This document shows, piece after piece, positions 8,081 to 17,523 of a stretch of 64,000 bases of DNA. The notes below the pieces were generated by a model. That model searched no databases. It saw nothing but the letters and a program-made list of their open reading frames with translations, and was not told the DNA's origin. The first letter of the stretch is position 1. The number at the start of each line of letters is the position of its first letter. Made by a program: the position numbers and the translations under genes. Origin of the DNA: an uncultured Alphaproteobacteria bacterium (GTDB lineage Bacteria; Pseudomonadota; Alphaproteobacteria; UBA11222); NCBI GenBank assembly GCA_947258435.1, contig CAMYID010000013.1, forward strand, positions 284,131 to 348,130, written 5' to 3'.

Positions 8081-9175
8081 TTGGCAAATGAATTGACAGT
8101 TGCGCTTGATGCCATGGGAGGCGATGCGGGCCCCGAGATGGTATTGAAGGGTGTCGCGCTTGCTGGCAAGCGGCATGCCGATGCCCGGTTCGTCCTGTGT
8201 GGCGATACGGAGATTCTTGCGCCCCTGCTTGCAGATCATGCGGAACTCGCTGGCCGGTGCGAACTGCGGCACGCGCCCGATATCGTGGATCCCGATGCCA
8301 AGCCGAGCCAGGTCGTCCGCCGTGGTCAGCAGACCAGCATGTGGCAAACCATCGGACTGGTGAAGGGGGGGGAAGCGGATCTTGCCATATCAGCGGGTAA
8401 TACCGGTGTGTTGATGGCGATGTCGGTCCTGCAGCTCAGAACCCAGGAAGGGATCGATCGCCCCGCGATTGCATCGACCTGGCCGGGGCTTGAGCGGGAA
8501 TCGGTGTTGCTTGATCTGGGCGCCAATCTGGAATGTGACGAAGATAATCTGGTTCAGTTCGCCATTATGGGGGCGGCTTTCGCCCGTGTCGTCCTGGGGC
8601 GCGCATGCCCAAGGGTGGCGTTGCTGAATGTGGGGGAAGAAGAACAGAAGGGACATGAATATGTCCGGCTGGCGGCGCAGAGGCTGCGCGAGACCCCGCA
8701 GGAAGAAATGTCTTTTACCGGCTTTGTCGAGGGCAGCGATCTTGGATTTAACGCCGCCGACGTCATTGTGACCGACGGGTTTTCAGGAAATGTCGCCCTG
8801 AAAACCGGAGAAGGCAGTGCGAAGCTGATCTTTCAGACACTGGCAGATGCGTTTGGCGGATCATGGCGCGGCAAGCTGGCTTATCTGATCGCGCGCAACG
8901 TATTCGGTATTTTGAAAGAGAAGTTCGATCCCCGGGCGCATAACGGGGGTATTTTCCTTGGCCTGAACGGGCTTGTGATCAAAAGCCATGGCGGCACCGA
9001 CGAGGTGGGCTTTGCGCATGCCATTGATGTCGGGCTGGAAATGGCGCGGCAGAAATTCATCGACCGGATTGATGCCGACCTGAAACAATATGCACAGGCG
9101 CGTGCGGGCGCTGTGGAGATTCCGCGTCAAGACGGAACGAACAAACAGGACAACGCAAAGGTGGGTGTTTCGTGA
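8081..9175 (+). CDS. plsX: Phosphate acyltransferase PlsX
   Basis: PlsX makes acyl-phosphate from acyl-ACP, the first committed substrate for the PlsY route of phospholipid synthesis. The family N terminus [14 protein letters not shown] is intact, as are [11 protein letters not shown], the GxNLExD-like region and the [14 protein letters not shown] block. The frame is open further upstream (GTG at 8015, TTG at 7961), but family length favours TTG 8081, which gives 364 residues and is preceded by AAGGAAAG; this start is uncertain. The stop overlaps the fabH GTG by two bases, indicating translational coupling. Confidence 0.92.
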   Translation: MANELTVALDAMGGDAGPEMVLKGVALAGKRHADARFVLCGDTEILAPLLADHAELAGRCELRHAPDIVDPDAKPSQVVRRGQQTSMWQTIGLVKGGEADLAISAGNTGVLMAMSVLQLRTQEGIDRPAIASTWPGLERESVLLDLGANLECDEDNLVQFAIMGAAFARVVLGRACPRVALLNVGEEEQKGHEYVRLAAQRLRETPQEEMSFTGFVEGSDLGFNAADVIVTDGFSGNVALKTGEGSAKLIFQTLADAFGGSWRGKLAYLIARNVFGILKEKFDPRAHNGGIFLGLNGLVIKSHGGTDEVGFAHAIDVGLEMARQKFIDRIDADLKQYAQARAGAVEIPRQDGTNKQDNAKVGVS

Positions 9176-10149
9176 GTGTCATCAGATCGGTGGTTTCCGG
9201 GATTGGAAGTTATCTGCCGGCCAAAACCCTGACAAATGCCGAATTATCGGAAATGGTCGATACGAGCGACGACTGGATCGTCGAACGCTCCGGCATTCGT
9301 GAGCGGCATATCGTCGGGGAAGGGGAGCTGACATCGGATATGGCGGTTGCGGCGGCACAGCGCGCCTTGCAGGCGGGCAGCGTGCCGCGCGACGAGATTG
9401 ACCTGATCGTTCTGGCAACCGCGACGCCGGATCAGACATTCCCCGCAACCGCGACACGGGTACAGGCGGCGCTGGGTATCACGACGGGCGCGGCATTTGA
9501 CATCCAGGCGGTCTGTTCGGGTTTCATTTACGCACTGTCGGTGGCCGACAATTTTCTCAAAGCCGGACAATTCCGCAATGCGCTTGTGATCGGCGCTGAA
9601 AGTTTCTCGAAAATTCTCGATTGGGAGGATCGCACGACCTGCGTTTTGTTCGGCGACGGGGCCGGGGCCTTTGTCCTGTCCGCACAGCCGGGCACAGGCG
9701 CCGCCGATGATCGCGGTATCCTGTCATCTCATCTGCATGCGGATGGCCGGTACAGTGACATGCTGTATGTGGATGGCGGACCTTCCTCGACCGGTACGAC
9801 CGGCCATGTACGTATGAACGGGCGGGAGGTTTTCCGTCATGCGGTGACCAATATGGCGGCGGTTGTCCGCGAAACGCTGGAAGCAAACGGTCTGAGTGCC
9901 GACGATATCGACTGGGTCGTACCGCATCAGGCCAATAAGAGAATCATCGATGCGACGGCAAAAAAGCTTGGCGTCCCGCAGGAACGGGTAGTGCAGACGG
10001 TGGCCATGCACGGCAATACCTCGGCGGCCTCCGTTCCGCTTGCTGTTGATTGTGCGCTGCGCGATGGCCGGATCAAACAGGGCGATCTTGTGCTGATGGA
10101 AGCGATGGGCGGTGGCTTTACCTGGGGCGCGGCGCTGGTCCGCTGGTAG
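9172..10149 (+). CDS. fabH: Beta-ketoacyl-ACP synthase III
   Basis: FabH condenses acetyl-CoA with malonyl-ACP to start fatty-acid synthesis. The 325-residue protein shows the complete Cys-His-Asn triad: C115 in AVCSGF, H252 in VPHQAN and N282 in MHGNTSAAS. The [12 protein letters not shown] segment near residue 35-46 is also typical. It starts with GTG inside the plsX stop region, so plsX and fabH are translated together. ihfA follows after 167 bases. Confidence 0.95.
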   Translation: MSVIRSVVSGIGSYLPAKTLTNAELSEMVDTSDDWIVERSGIRERHIVGEGELTSDMAVAAAQRALQAGSVPRDEIDLIVLATATPDQTFPATATRVQAALGITTGAAFDIQAVCSGFIYALSVADNFLKAGQFRNALVIGAESFSKILDWEDRTTCVLFGDGAGAFVLSAQPGTGAADDRGILSSHLHADGRYSDMLYVDGGPSSTGTTGHVRMNGREVFRHAVTNMAAVVRETLEANGLSADDIDWVVPHQANKRIIDATAKKLGVPQERVVQTVAMHGNTSAASVPLAVDCALRDGRIKQGDLVLMEAMGGGFTWGAALVRW

Positions 10150-10316
10150 GCATCTGCCGGCACGCAGCAGGCGACGAGCGACGTAAATTTGCGACACCTG
10201 CGGGAAAAATCATAACATATGTCATGAAACAAGACGTGTACTGCTTTGACATCGCCGTCTTTTTTGACGCAAACTAATCGTCATATTCCATTCATTGCGG
10301 CCTCTGGAAGAATAGA

Positions 10317-10640
10317 ATGAACACAGTGACGCGGGCACATCTATGCGAAGCCGTCTATCAGGAAGTCGGCCTGTCCAGGAATGAATCTTCTGCGCTGGTC
10401 GAATCCATTCTGGCTGAAATCTGTGATGAGCTGGTGGCTGGACATACCGTCAAGATTTCATCCTTCGGAACATTTTCAGTGCGGGAAAAGGGGGGGCGTA
10501 TCGGACGCAATCCCAAAACCGGCGAGGAAGTGCCGATTGCACCGCGCCGGGTGTTATCCTTTCGCGCCTCGCATGTGCTGAAGGACCACATCAACCATGC
10601 GCCTGCATCAGGTGATAACGATGCGGACGGGACGCGTTGA
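10317..10640 (+). CDS. ihfA: Integration host factor subunit alpha
   Basis: A 107-residue HU/IHF-family DNA-bending protein. The DNA-binding arm is preserved: [30 protein letters not shown], with Pro in the intercalating position of the RNPKTG motif. The N-terminal helix block [20 protein letters not shown] identifies the alpha rather than the beta subunit. GGAAG lies eight bases before the ATG. The merR-like gene downstream overlaps its 3' end, a conserved alphaproteobacterial arrangement. Confidence 0.92.
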   Translation: MNTVTRAHLCEAVYQEVGLSRNESSALVESILAEICDELVAGHTVKISSFGTFSVREKGGRIGRNPKTGEEVPIAPRRVLSFRASHVLKDHINHAPASGDNDADGTR

Positions 10641-11193
10641 GCGGCAAGTGGCAAAATCGGCAGAAGCATTTCGAACCATCAGCGAGGTAGCGGCGGAGCT
10701 TGACGTTCCGCAGCATGTCCTGCGCTTCTGGGAAAGTAAATTCAGCCAGATCAAACCGATGAAACGGGCTGGCGGCAGACGTTACTACCGGCCGGCGGAC
10801 ATTGATTTGCTGCGCGGGATTCGCATCCTGCTTTATAGCGATGGCTATACGATCAAAGGCGTTCAGAAGGTTCTGAGGGAAAAGGGCCTTCGTTTTGTCG
10901 CCGAAATCGGTCAGTCGGCCAGCTCCTCAGCTCAGACATCGGACAGCGGCCAGTCGGGCCGCGCTGAAGGGGAGCGCGCGCCGCCGGCCGCCGACGCTCC
11001 CGGCGGTGCCGCCCGCGCGGATGATGCAGGCGGGACGCAAAATGGTACAGAAGACGAAAATCGCGATCAGTTGTCACTGCTGGCGCCTGGCGCGGCGAAA
11101 CCGGCGCTTTCCGCCGCCGAAAGGACGGCTGTGCGGAATGCGCTGAACGATCTTGAGGCGATTGCCCGCGCCCTGCGTGCACTCGGGCAATAG
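10621..11193 (+). CDS. MerR-family transcriptional regulator
   Basis: The N-terminal ~85 residues form a MerR helix-turn-helix: [22 protein letters not shown], followed by [25 protein letters not shown]. The middle is a low-complexity Ala/Ser/Gly linker and the C terminus is a short helical [14 protein letters not shown] segment. It lacks the effector-binding domain of classical MerR proteins. This type almost always follows ihfA in alphaproteobacteria; its targets are unknown. The ATG at 10621 has AGGTGA five bases before it and overlaps ihfA by 20 bases; GTG at 10648 is the alternative. Confidence 0.88.
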   Translation: MRTGRVERQVAKSAEAFRTISEVAAELDVPQHVLRFWESKFSQIKPMKRAGGRRYYRPADIDLLRGIRILLYSDGYTIKGVQKVLREKGLRFVAEIGQSASSSAQTSDSGQSGRAEGERAPPAADAPGGAARADDAGGTQNGTEDENRDQLSLLAPGAAKPALSAAERTAVRNALNDLEAIARALRALGQ

Positions 11194-11355
11194 GGCAGCG
11201 CCCGCTGACATGGGGGCGGCATGCACACCGCCTGATCAGCTCCGCCGGTTATTTCCGCGATGAAAGGCGACAAGCGATTGCCGCGCCCCGATGCGGCGGC
11301 TATAGTGCGCGCCTTCGCGACTCGCGGCACGGATGGCCGCCTGTCGTACAGATGT

Positions 11356-11432
11356 CGGAGCGTAGCGCAGCCTGGTAGCGCACTTGTCTGGGGGACAAGG
11401 GGTCGTGGGTTCGAATCCCGCCGCTCCGACCA
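11356..11432 (+). tRNA. tRNA-Pro (GGG)
   Basis: A full cloverleaf can be drawn: acceptor CGGAGCG/CGCTCCG, D-stem GCGC/GCGC, anticodon stem CTTGT/ACAAG around CTGGGGG (anticodon GGG, Pro), T-arm GTGGG/CCCGC with TTCGAAT, discriminator A and an encoded CCA. Length 77. Confidence 0.97.
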
Positions 11433-11448
11433 TCTTACCGCCGATGCT

Positions 11449-11646
11449 TCAGCCGCCACGCATCCAGATAAGAAGCGGCCGTGCCGGAAAGACCCACAGG
11501 ATGCCGGCCAGGGGATAAAAGACCAGACGTACCCAATAATTGTCAGGTAGCAAGTGAACACCGATAAGCATGCAGCCGAGCGTATAGACGATCATCCAGA
11601 TGATCAGCACAAATGTACCCAGCAGTTTGCGTGTCCGGACCGGCAT
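11449..11646 (-). CDS. DUF2842 small membrane protein
   Basis: A 65-residue protein with two membrane helices separated by a short LLPDNYW loop and ending in a PARPLLIWM motif, which fits the alphaproteobacterial DUF2842 family. It is habitually encoded near heme A synthase, as here, suggesting a link to cytochrome oxidase assembly; this is inference from context. It converges on tRNA-Pro. Confidence 0.8.
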   Translation of the reverse strand: MPVRTRKLLGTFVLIIWMIVYTLGCMLIGVHLLPDNYWVRLVFYPLAGILWVFPARPLLIWMRGG

Positions 11647-11789
11647 AATCTCCCGCTCGCTTTAGCATCAGACGGCATTGGATCAAGGGCCGCGCGTCAA
11701 TCGGGCGTGTGTGATCCCGGCAAGCACATGACATATTTCACCCCCGACCGTCCAGCGCCGGCAGCCTTGCGCGCGCAAGGGGGGCGCTG

Positions 11790-12902
11790 ATGGCAAGCCG
11801 CGTCGGCCAGATATTTGCACCCGAAACGCGGATAAATCTGCCCAAACGCGATATTGCGCGGTGGCTGTTCTTGTTATGCGGGTTTATCGCATTGATCGTC
11901 GTCGTCGGCGGAACCACCAGGCTGACCGATTCGGGGTTGTCGATCACAGAATGGAAGCCTGTGACGGGCGTCCTGCCGCCACTCGATCAGGCGGCCTGGG
12001 AAGCCGAACTGGAAAAATACAGGCAGATCCCGGAATATCAGCGGATCAATAAAGGCATGAGCCTTGCCGAATTCAAGCGCATCTACTGGTGGGAATGGCT
12101 GCACCGGCTGCTGGGCCGGATAGCGGGCATTCTGTTCCTTGTTCCGTTCCTTTACTTTCTGTGGCTGAAGCGGTTCAACGCGCGGGACGTGCCGCATATG
12201 CTGATCATGTTTATACTCGGCGGTGCGCAGGGGGCGCTTGGCTGGTATATGGTCAAGAGCGGGCTTGTCGACCGGGTCGATGTCAGCCAGTACCGGCTGG
12301 CGGCACATCTGGGCCTGGCGTTTTTCCTGTATGGCTATATTTTCTGGATTGCCATGGGCTATCTGAACGGCAGCAAGGCAGGCCGTACACAGCTCACTGT
12401 GGCAGGCAGTGCTGCGCTCTTGTGGCTGTCGTGGCTGCTGTGCCTTCTGGTTTTTGTGCAGGTGCTGCTCGGCGCGCTTGTCGCCGGGCTTGATGCGGGG
12501 CTGATCTATAATAGCTGGCCGCTGATGGACGGGCGCTGGGTCCCCAGGGGATTGTGGCTTGAAACGCCGGCCTATCTCAATCTGTTTGAAAATATCACCA
12601 TGGTTCAGTTCAATCACCGGATGATGGCGATACTGATCGTCCTTGTGGCGCTTGCGGGTCTGTTCACCGGTCTGCGCTCACATGTGCCCGGGCGCGTCAG
12701 GGCAAGTGTCCTGCTGACTGGCTGCGCCGTTGCAGGGCAGTTCGTGCTGGGTGTGTGGACATTGATCGCGGTCGTTCCGATCGGGCTTGCGATCCTGCAT
12801 CAGCTCGGCGCGCTGGTGCTGCTCAGTTTTGCACTGATCCAGTTGCGGGCCGTGCGGCAATGGCGCACCGGCCGCACATTACTGGCCGGTGAACGCGCCT
12901 AA
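11790..12902 (+). CDS. ctaA: Heme A synthase (COX15/CtaA)
   Basis: The 370-residue, eight-helix membrane protein oxidises the C8 methyl of heme O to make heme A for aa3-type oxidases. Family motifs are clear: VVVGGTTRLTDSGLSITEWKP after helix 1, the EFKRIYWWEWLHRLLGR block with heme-ligand His, ALVAGLDAGLIYNSWPLMDG, and QFNHRMMA with a further His. Its stop overlaps the 3' end of the convergent hybrid kinase by four bases. No ctaB/ctaG is in view. Confidence 0.93.
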   Translation: MASRVGQIFAPETRINLPKRDIARWLFLLCGFIALIVVVGGTTRLTDSGLSITEWKPVTGVLPPLDQAAWEAELEKYRQIPEYQRINKGMSLAEFKRIYWWEWLHRLLGRIAGILFLVPFLYFLWLKRFNARDVPHMLIMFILGGAQGALGWYMVKSGLVDRVDVSQYRLAAHLGLAFFLYGYIFWIAMGYLNGSKAGRTQLTVAGSAALLWLSWLLCLLVFVQVLLGALVAGLDAGLIYNSWPLMDGRWVPRGLWLETPAYLNLFENITMVQFNHRMMAILIVLVALAGLFTGLRSHVPGRVRASVLLTGCAVAGQFVLGVWTLIAVVPIGLAILHQLGALVLLSFALIQLRAVRQWRTGRTLLAGERA

Positions 12903-15166
12903 CGGGGTGCCCCGTTGCCATCACTATCATTTTTTGTCATCGCCTCGGCCAGTTTCCGGGCAAGATCGGCGCGGCGGAATGGTTTTTGCAGCAGAACAAC
13001 CCCGGCATCGAGTTTGCCGTGATGGATGACCGCATTCTCGGTATAGCCTGACATGAACAACACCTTGATGCCCGGCTGCCGCCGCTTGGCCTCACGGGCA
13101 ACCTCCACGCCGCTCATCCCGCCGGCCAGCACGACATCGCTCAGCAGCAGATCGAACGGGCCTGACTGTTCAAGCGCTTTCAACGCGTCCGCGCCGGATG
13201 CGGTTACCGTCGGATGGCATGCCATACTGACAAGCAGGGTTTTGGCCAGCTCGCGCACATCGCTGTCATCTTCGACGACAAGCAGTCTGGTTCCCGCGAT
13301 CGCAACCGAATTTTCGCTGGTCGCAACAGATGCGATTTCCTTCTCCGCAGCAGCCCTGGGCAGATACAGCTTGACTGTCGTGCCGTGGCCTTGCTCGCTG
13401 TAAATCGCGACATGCCCGCCAGATTGCTTTGCAAAGCCATATACCATGCTGAGCCCAAGCCCGGTTCCGCTGCTTCCCTTGGTCGTAAAGAACGGATCGA
13501 ATGCCTGCGCCAGAACAGTGGGGGACATCCCGGTGCCGGTATCGCTGACCGCCAGCATCACATAAGGCCCGGCCACGACTTCGGCCCGCTCGGCTGCATA
13601 GGCTTCGTCCAGCCAGACTTCCGCGGTCTCGATCGTCAGTTTGCCTTTTTCCGGCATGGCGTGACGGGCATTTACAGCCAGATTAAGCAGGGCGCTTTCC
13701 AGTTGGGCGGGATCGGCCAGACATTCCGTATCGCCATCACCGAATTGTGTCTCAATCTCAATATACTCCCCCAGGGTTCGCTGAAGGATACCGATCATAT
13801 CGAGGACATTTTCCTCAAGCCTGATCGGGCGGGGTTGCAGCGGCTGCCGACGCGAGAAGGCCAGCAATTGCTGCACAAGCTCTGCGCCACGTTCACTGGC
13901 GCGGATGGCAGGTTCAAGCAGCCGTACAAGATCAGCCTCGTGGCGGTACCGATCCGACGCAAGATCCAGATTGCCGAGAATGACCGCCAGCAGATTATTG
14001 AAATCATGGGCAATACCGCCGGTAAGCTGCCCGAACGCCTCCATTTTCTGTGCCTGCTTGAGCTGTTCTTCTGCCTGCGCCTGATCGGTCATATCCAGAT
14101 GCATGACAACGATCTGCATGACCTCGTCGCGTTCATTCTTGATCGAAAAAGCCCGCGGCGAAATGGTCCGCGTGACTTTTAATGGCACGCCAGGGATAGT
14201 CATCTCATAGCTGATCGTGGGGAAATCGACCAATGCTTCCCCGGCGAACAGGCTATCGATTTCGGCGCCCTCAATCGCCCGGATTTGCTCATCTTTCAGA
14301 ATATTGTAATTGCGAATTTGGTCGAATGTGACACCCCATAATTTCTCGAATGCAGGATTGACAGCTTCAATCCGGCCCTCAGGGCTGAATGTCTGTATTC
14401 CGACCACTGACTGATAAAAGAGTGCGCGAAACTTCTCTTCACTCTCTTTCAGATTCATTTCCGCCTGCTTCTCGGTCGAAACATCGATGACCGAGGTCAG
14501 CAAATGGTCCTCATTATCAATCGTCAGCTTTGTGCCCGAACTGCGCGCATAAAGCGGCTGGCCTGCAAACGTCATATAGGTCATATCCTGATGCGCATAT
14601 GAATCGTTTTGGCGCACGGTTGCGACACGCTGTTCGAATTCGTCCTGATCGGGAAAGAAGCGGCTGGCATCGACCCCCAGAATCTGTTCCCGTGTTGCCC
14701 CGAACAAGCGGCAGGCGGCGGGATTGACGTAAACGATCCGCGTATCGGCCAGACGCGCGACAACAAAAGGTATGGGGGATGTCTCAAGAATGCCCGACAG
14801 TTGCGAAAGCATGTCGGATGCCGCGTCATCCGTTTCCGGAATCGACCGCCTTAATTGTATGACAAGCGCGAAAATGCCCGCTGAAACAACAAGATACAGC
14901 GCCGCATAAAGAAAAGATGAAGGGCCTGAAAAAATCGCCGCACCGCGGTCAATATGCAGAATGGCAAGGGTATTGATCAACAAGGCGGCCGCGACAAGCG
15001 CCAGCAGCCACCAAAAAAACTGACGTCTATTTTTGAACCCGCTATACAGCGATAGGGCGAAAGCGCCAGCCTGAACGAGAAGAGACGAAAAAAATGCCGG
15101 CAGCATTTGAAAAGTGTCACATGTCTGATTGTTGTGATGTTCGAGAGCGCAGTATGTGAGGGGCAC
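12899..15166 (-). CDS. Membrane-bound hybrid histidine kinase with two PAS domains and a receiver
   Basis: Domain order in the 755 residues: about three membrane helices (20-105), PAS (~120-230), PAS (~240-360), HisKA with phospho-acceptor H387 in GGIAHDFNN, HATPase with N499, DTGTG and GTGLGLS motifs (~480-605), and a C-terminal receiver with phospho-acceptor D677 in LLLSDVVL. The HDFNN H-box belongs to the kinase group that often works through a phosphorelay or a stand-alone receiver. No partner regulator is adjacent. The start is GTG 15166; ATG 15106 (residue 21) would remove a poorly hydrophobic leader and is equally plausible. The signal it senses cannot be told. Confidence 0.9.
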   Translation of the reverse strand: MPLTYCALEHHNNQTCDTFQMLPAFFSSLLVQAGAFALSLYSGFKNRRQFFWWLLALVAAALLINTLAILHIDRGAAIFSGPSSFLYAALYLVVSAGIFALVIQLRRSIPETDDAASDMLSQLSGILETSPIPFVVARLADTRIVYVNPAACRLFGATREQILGVDASRFFPDQDEFEQRVATVRQNDSYAHQDMTYMTFAGQPLYARSSGTKLTIDNEDHLLTSVIDVSTEKQAEMNLKESEEKFRALFYQSVVGIQTFSPEGRIEAVNPAFEKLWGVTFDQIRNYNILKDEQIRAIEGAEIDSLFAGEALVDFPTISYEMTIPGVPLKVTRTISPRAFSIKNERDEVMQIVVMHLDMTDQAQAEEQLKQAQKMEAFGQLTGGIAHDFNNLLAVILGNLDLASDRYRHEADLVRLLEPAIRASERGAELVQQLLAFSRRQPLQPRPIRLEENVLDMIGILQRTLGEYIEIETQFGDGDTECLADPAQLESALLNLAVNARHAMPEKGKLTIETAEVWLDEAYAAERAEVVAGPYVMLAVSDTGTGMSPTVLAQAFDPFFTTKGSSGTGLGLSMVYGFAKQSGGHVAIYSEQGHGTTVKLYLPRAAAEKEIASVATSENSVAIAGTRLLVVEDDSDVRELAKTLLVSMACHPTVTASGADALKALEQSGPFDLLLSDVVLAGGMSGVEVAREAKRRQPGIKVLFMSGYTENAVIHHGKLDAGVVLLQKPFRRADLARKLAEAMTKNDSDGNGAPR

Positions 15167-15225
15167 CGATCAAATGCAAAACTTGCCTCGGCTTTCATTA
15201 GTTAAGTTTTTTACCAGTTTGATTG

Positions 15226-16098
15226 ATGAATTCTAATCTGAAGAAAATTGCCGTCATCGGTGGCACCGGCAATACCGGACGGGTTATTGCAGGGCGATTG
15301 CTTGATGCGGGCTACACGGTTGTCACAATCGCGCGCGCACCCGCGCCAATAACGGACGGGCACGCACGAACCCTTTTCCGTACCGCCGATGCAGGCGGCG
15401 AGGTAGCACCGCTTCAGGCGGCGTTGCAGGATATCGATTGCGTGATCAATGCCGCGCATGCGCGTTATACCCGTAATATCATTGCCGCGTTGCCGTCGCC
15501 CCGAACCCGTCTCATTACCCTGGGATCGACGCGGAAATTCACACGGTTTCCGGACCGGAAGGCGGCAGAAGTCACTGACGCCGAAACCGCGCACCACACA
15601 GCCGGCATAAACGGGCTGATCCTTCATCCCACAATGATTTATGGCGGGCAGGACAATAATATCCGGCGGCTTTCGGGCCTGATCCGCCGCCTGCCGGTTA
15701 TTCCCCTGCCGCGCGGGGGGCAGGCGCTGATGCAGCCGGTTCACCGCGATGATGTGGCGCGCGCCGCCTGCATCGCGGCCTGCGAGAATATCGGCAGCGC
15801 ACCATTGATCCTGCCCGGCGGGCAGCCATTATCCTATCGCGAGATTGTCACGGTTTGCGGGCAGGCAATCGGGCGCAGGCCCCGCATATTGCCGGTTCCG
15901 GTGGCTTTGCTGCGGCTTGCGGCGCCAGTAACTGGCCTGTTGCCCTTTCTGCCGACAATCGGCCCCGAGGAGGTGCAACGTCTGGCAGAGGACAAGAATT
16001 TTGATGTCGCGCCCGCGGCCCGGCGGCTCGGCTTTACCCCGATCAGCTTCGATGAAGGGGTCGCCCGCATGCGCATTGCCGGCGAGCTTGCGGTGTAG
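15226..16098 (+). CDS. NAD(P)-binding Rossmann-fold epimerase/reductase (SDR-like)
   Basis: A 290-residue atypical short-chain dehydrogenase/NmrA-like protein. The dinucleotide motif GGTGNTG lies at residues 13-19 and the strand IDCVINAAHARYT follows. An LHPTMIYGGQDNNI segment matches the extended-SDR active-site region, but a classical YxxxK is not obvious; the Tyr in MIYGG may be structural only. The C-terminal part has a typical substrate-domain helix bundle. It is divergent from the hybrid kinase and ends nine bases before the MBOAT gene, so it may be co-transcribed with the acylation pair and act on the same glycan or lipid. Confidence 0.78.
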   Translation: MNSNLKKIAVIGGTGNTGRVIAGRLLDAGYTVVTIARAPAPITDGHARTLFRTADAGGEVAPLQAALQDIDCVINAAHARYTRNIIAALPSPRTRLITLGSTRKFTRFPDRKAAEVTDAETAHHTAGINGLILHPTMIYGGQDNNIRRLSGLIRRLPVIPLPRGGQALMQPVHRDDVARAACIAACENIGSAPLILPGGQPLSYREIVTVCGQAIGRRPRILPVPVALLRLAAPVTGLLPFLPTIGPEEVQRLAEDKNFDVAPAARRLGFTPISFDEGVARMRIAGELAV

Positions 16099-16107
16099 TG
16101 GCACTTC

Positions 16108-17523
16108 ATGCTGTTCAACTCCGAAATATTCATATTGCTGTTCGTGCCGGCCACGCTGCTTGTCTATTACGGGCTTGCGGCCCATGACCGTCCGCGGCAA
16201 TGGTCATTGATCGCGGCGTCCCTGATTTTCTATGGCTATTGGGATATCCGCTTTTTGCCCTTGCTGCTCGGCTCGGCGATTGGCAACTGGCTGCTGCTGC
16301 GCTGGTTCGCGCGCAGCGGTGGCGGGGCGGAGGCGCATCGCTCATTGCCTGTGCTCGCGGTAATTTTCAATCTGCTGTTGATCGGAATATTCAAATATGC
16401 CGATTTCGTCACAGGAACGCTGGCGGTTTTCGGTCTGTGGTCGGATGCGCCCATCGGTATCATCCTGCCGCTCGGGATTAGCTTTTACACTTTCCAGCAA
16501 ATTTCCTATGCGGTCGATCTGCATCGCGCGGCACAGGACGGCAAGGCGGTTTCTGTACACGGGTTCCGCGAATATCTTCTGTTTGTCTCATTTTTTCCCC
16601 AGCTTGTTGCAGGTCCCATCGTTCGGCATAACGAAATTATTCCGCAATTCCGCCTTGATCCGCGTCGCCCCGGATTGGAAGAACGGCTTGTGCGCGGCGG
16701 TATGCTGTTTCTTGTGGGGCTTGGCAAAAAAGTACTGATCGCCGATGTCGCTGCACGGCTTGGCAGCCCGATGTTCAATCGCGTACTCGATGGCGGCACC
16801 CTCAATCTGGGAGAGGCATGGCTTGCCGCCTATGCCTATTACCTGCAGCTTTATTTCGATTTTTCCGGCTATTCGGACATGGCGATCGGGCTTGGCCTGA
16901 TGTTCGGCTTTTTATTGCCGATCAATTTCAATGCGCCGTACCGCGCCACCTCAATACAGGATTTCTGGCGCCGCTGGCATATGACGCTGAGCCGGTTCCT
17001 GCGCGATTATCTCTATATCCCCTTTGGGGGTAACAGAGGTGGAATACTGATCCAGATGCGCAACGCTTTCCTGACCATGTTGCTTGGCGGGCTGTGGCAC
17101 GGGGCCGCATGGAGCTATGTGGTGTGGGGCGGGGCGCATGGGCTTGCGGTCGGGATAAACGGGCTGTGGCGGCGGTTTGGCCTGCGCATGCCGGCGCTGG
17201 TTGGCTGGTTTTGCACGACGGGGTTTGTCATGGCGTCCTGGGTCCTGTTCCGGACAGAGGATTTCGCGGCGACCTGGTCGATTTATCAATCCTGGTTCGG
17301 CCTGCATGGGAGTGGCGGTACACCTATCGACAGCCCGCTGGTTGTGGCGGTGCTGATTGCCGGCGGCATTGCCGCGCTTGTCGGCCCGACCAGCCAGAAA
17401 TTCGTTCTCGACCGGCTGCGCCCCTCCCGGTGGGCGGGGTTGATGGCCGCGATAGCGCTTGTGGGCATGATTTTACTGATCGGCGGGGGACTTCAGAGTG
17501 AGTTCATCTACTTCCAGTTCTGA
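16108..17523 (+). CDS. MBOAT-family O-acyltransferase (AlgI-like)
   Basis: The 471-residue polytopic protein belongs to the membrane-bound O-acyltransferases that pass acyl groups across the membrane to polysaccharides. Key motifs: FFPQLVAGPIVRHNE, the FDFSGYSDMAIGLGLMFG block, H291 in FWRRWHMTLSRFLRDYLYIP, and the invariant catalytic H331 in GGLWHGAAW. The closest well-known relative by motif order is alginate acetylation protein AlgI, but no alginate genes are nearby. The next gene overlaps it by 26 bases and looks like the periplasmic partner. Confidence 0.9.
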   Translation: MLFNSEIFILLFVPATLLVYYGLAAHDRPRQWSLIAASLIFYGYWDIRFLPLLLGSAIGNWLLLRWFARSGGGAEAHRSLPVLAVIFNLLLIGIFKYADFVTGTLAVFGLWSDAPIGIILPLGISFYTFQQISYAVDLHRAAQDGKAVSVHGFREYLLFVSFFPQLVAGPIVRHNEIIPQFRLDPRRPGLEERLVRGGMLFLVGLGKKVLIADVAARLGSPMFNRVLDGGTLNLGEAWLAAYAYYLQLYFDFSGYSDMAIGLGLMFGFLLPINFNAPYRATSIQDFWRRWHMTLSRFLRDYLYIPFGGNRGGILIQMRNAFLTMLLGGLWHGAAWSYVVWGGAHGLAVGINGLWRRFGLRMPALVGWFCTTGFVMASWVLFRTEDFAATWSIYQSWFGLHGSGGTPIDSPLVVAVLIAGGIAALVGPTSQKFVLDRLRPSRWAGLMAAIALVGMILLIGGGLQSEFIYFQF

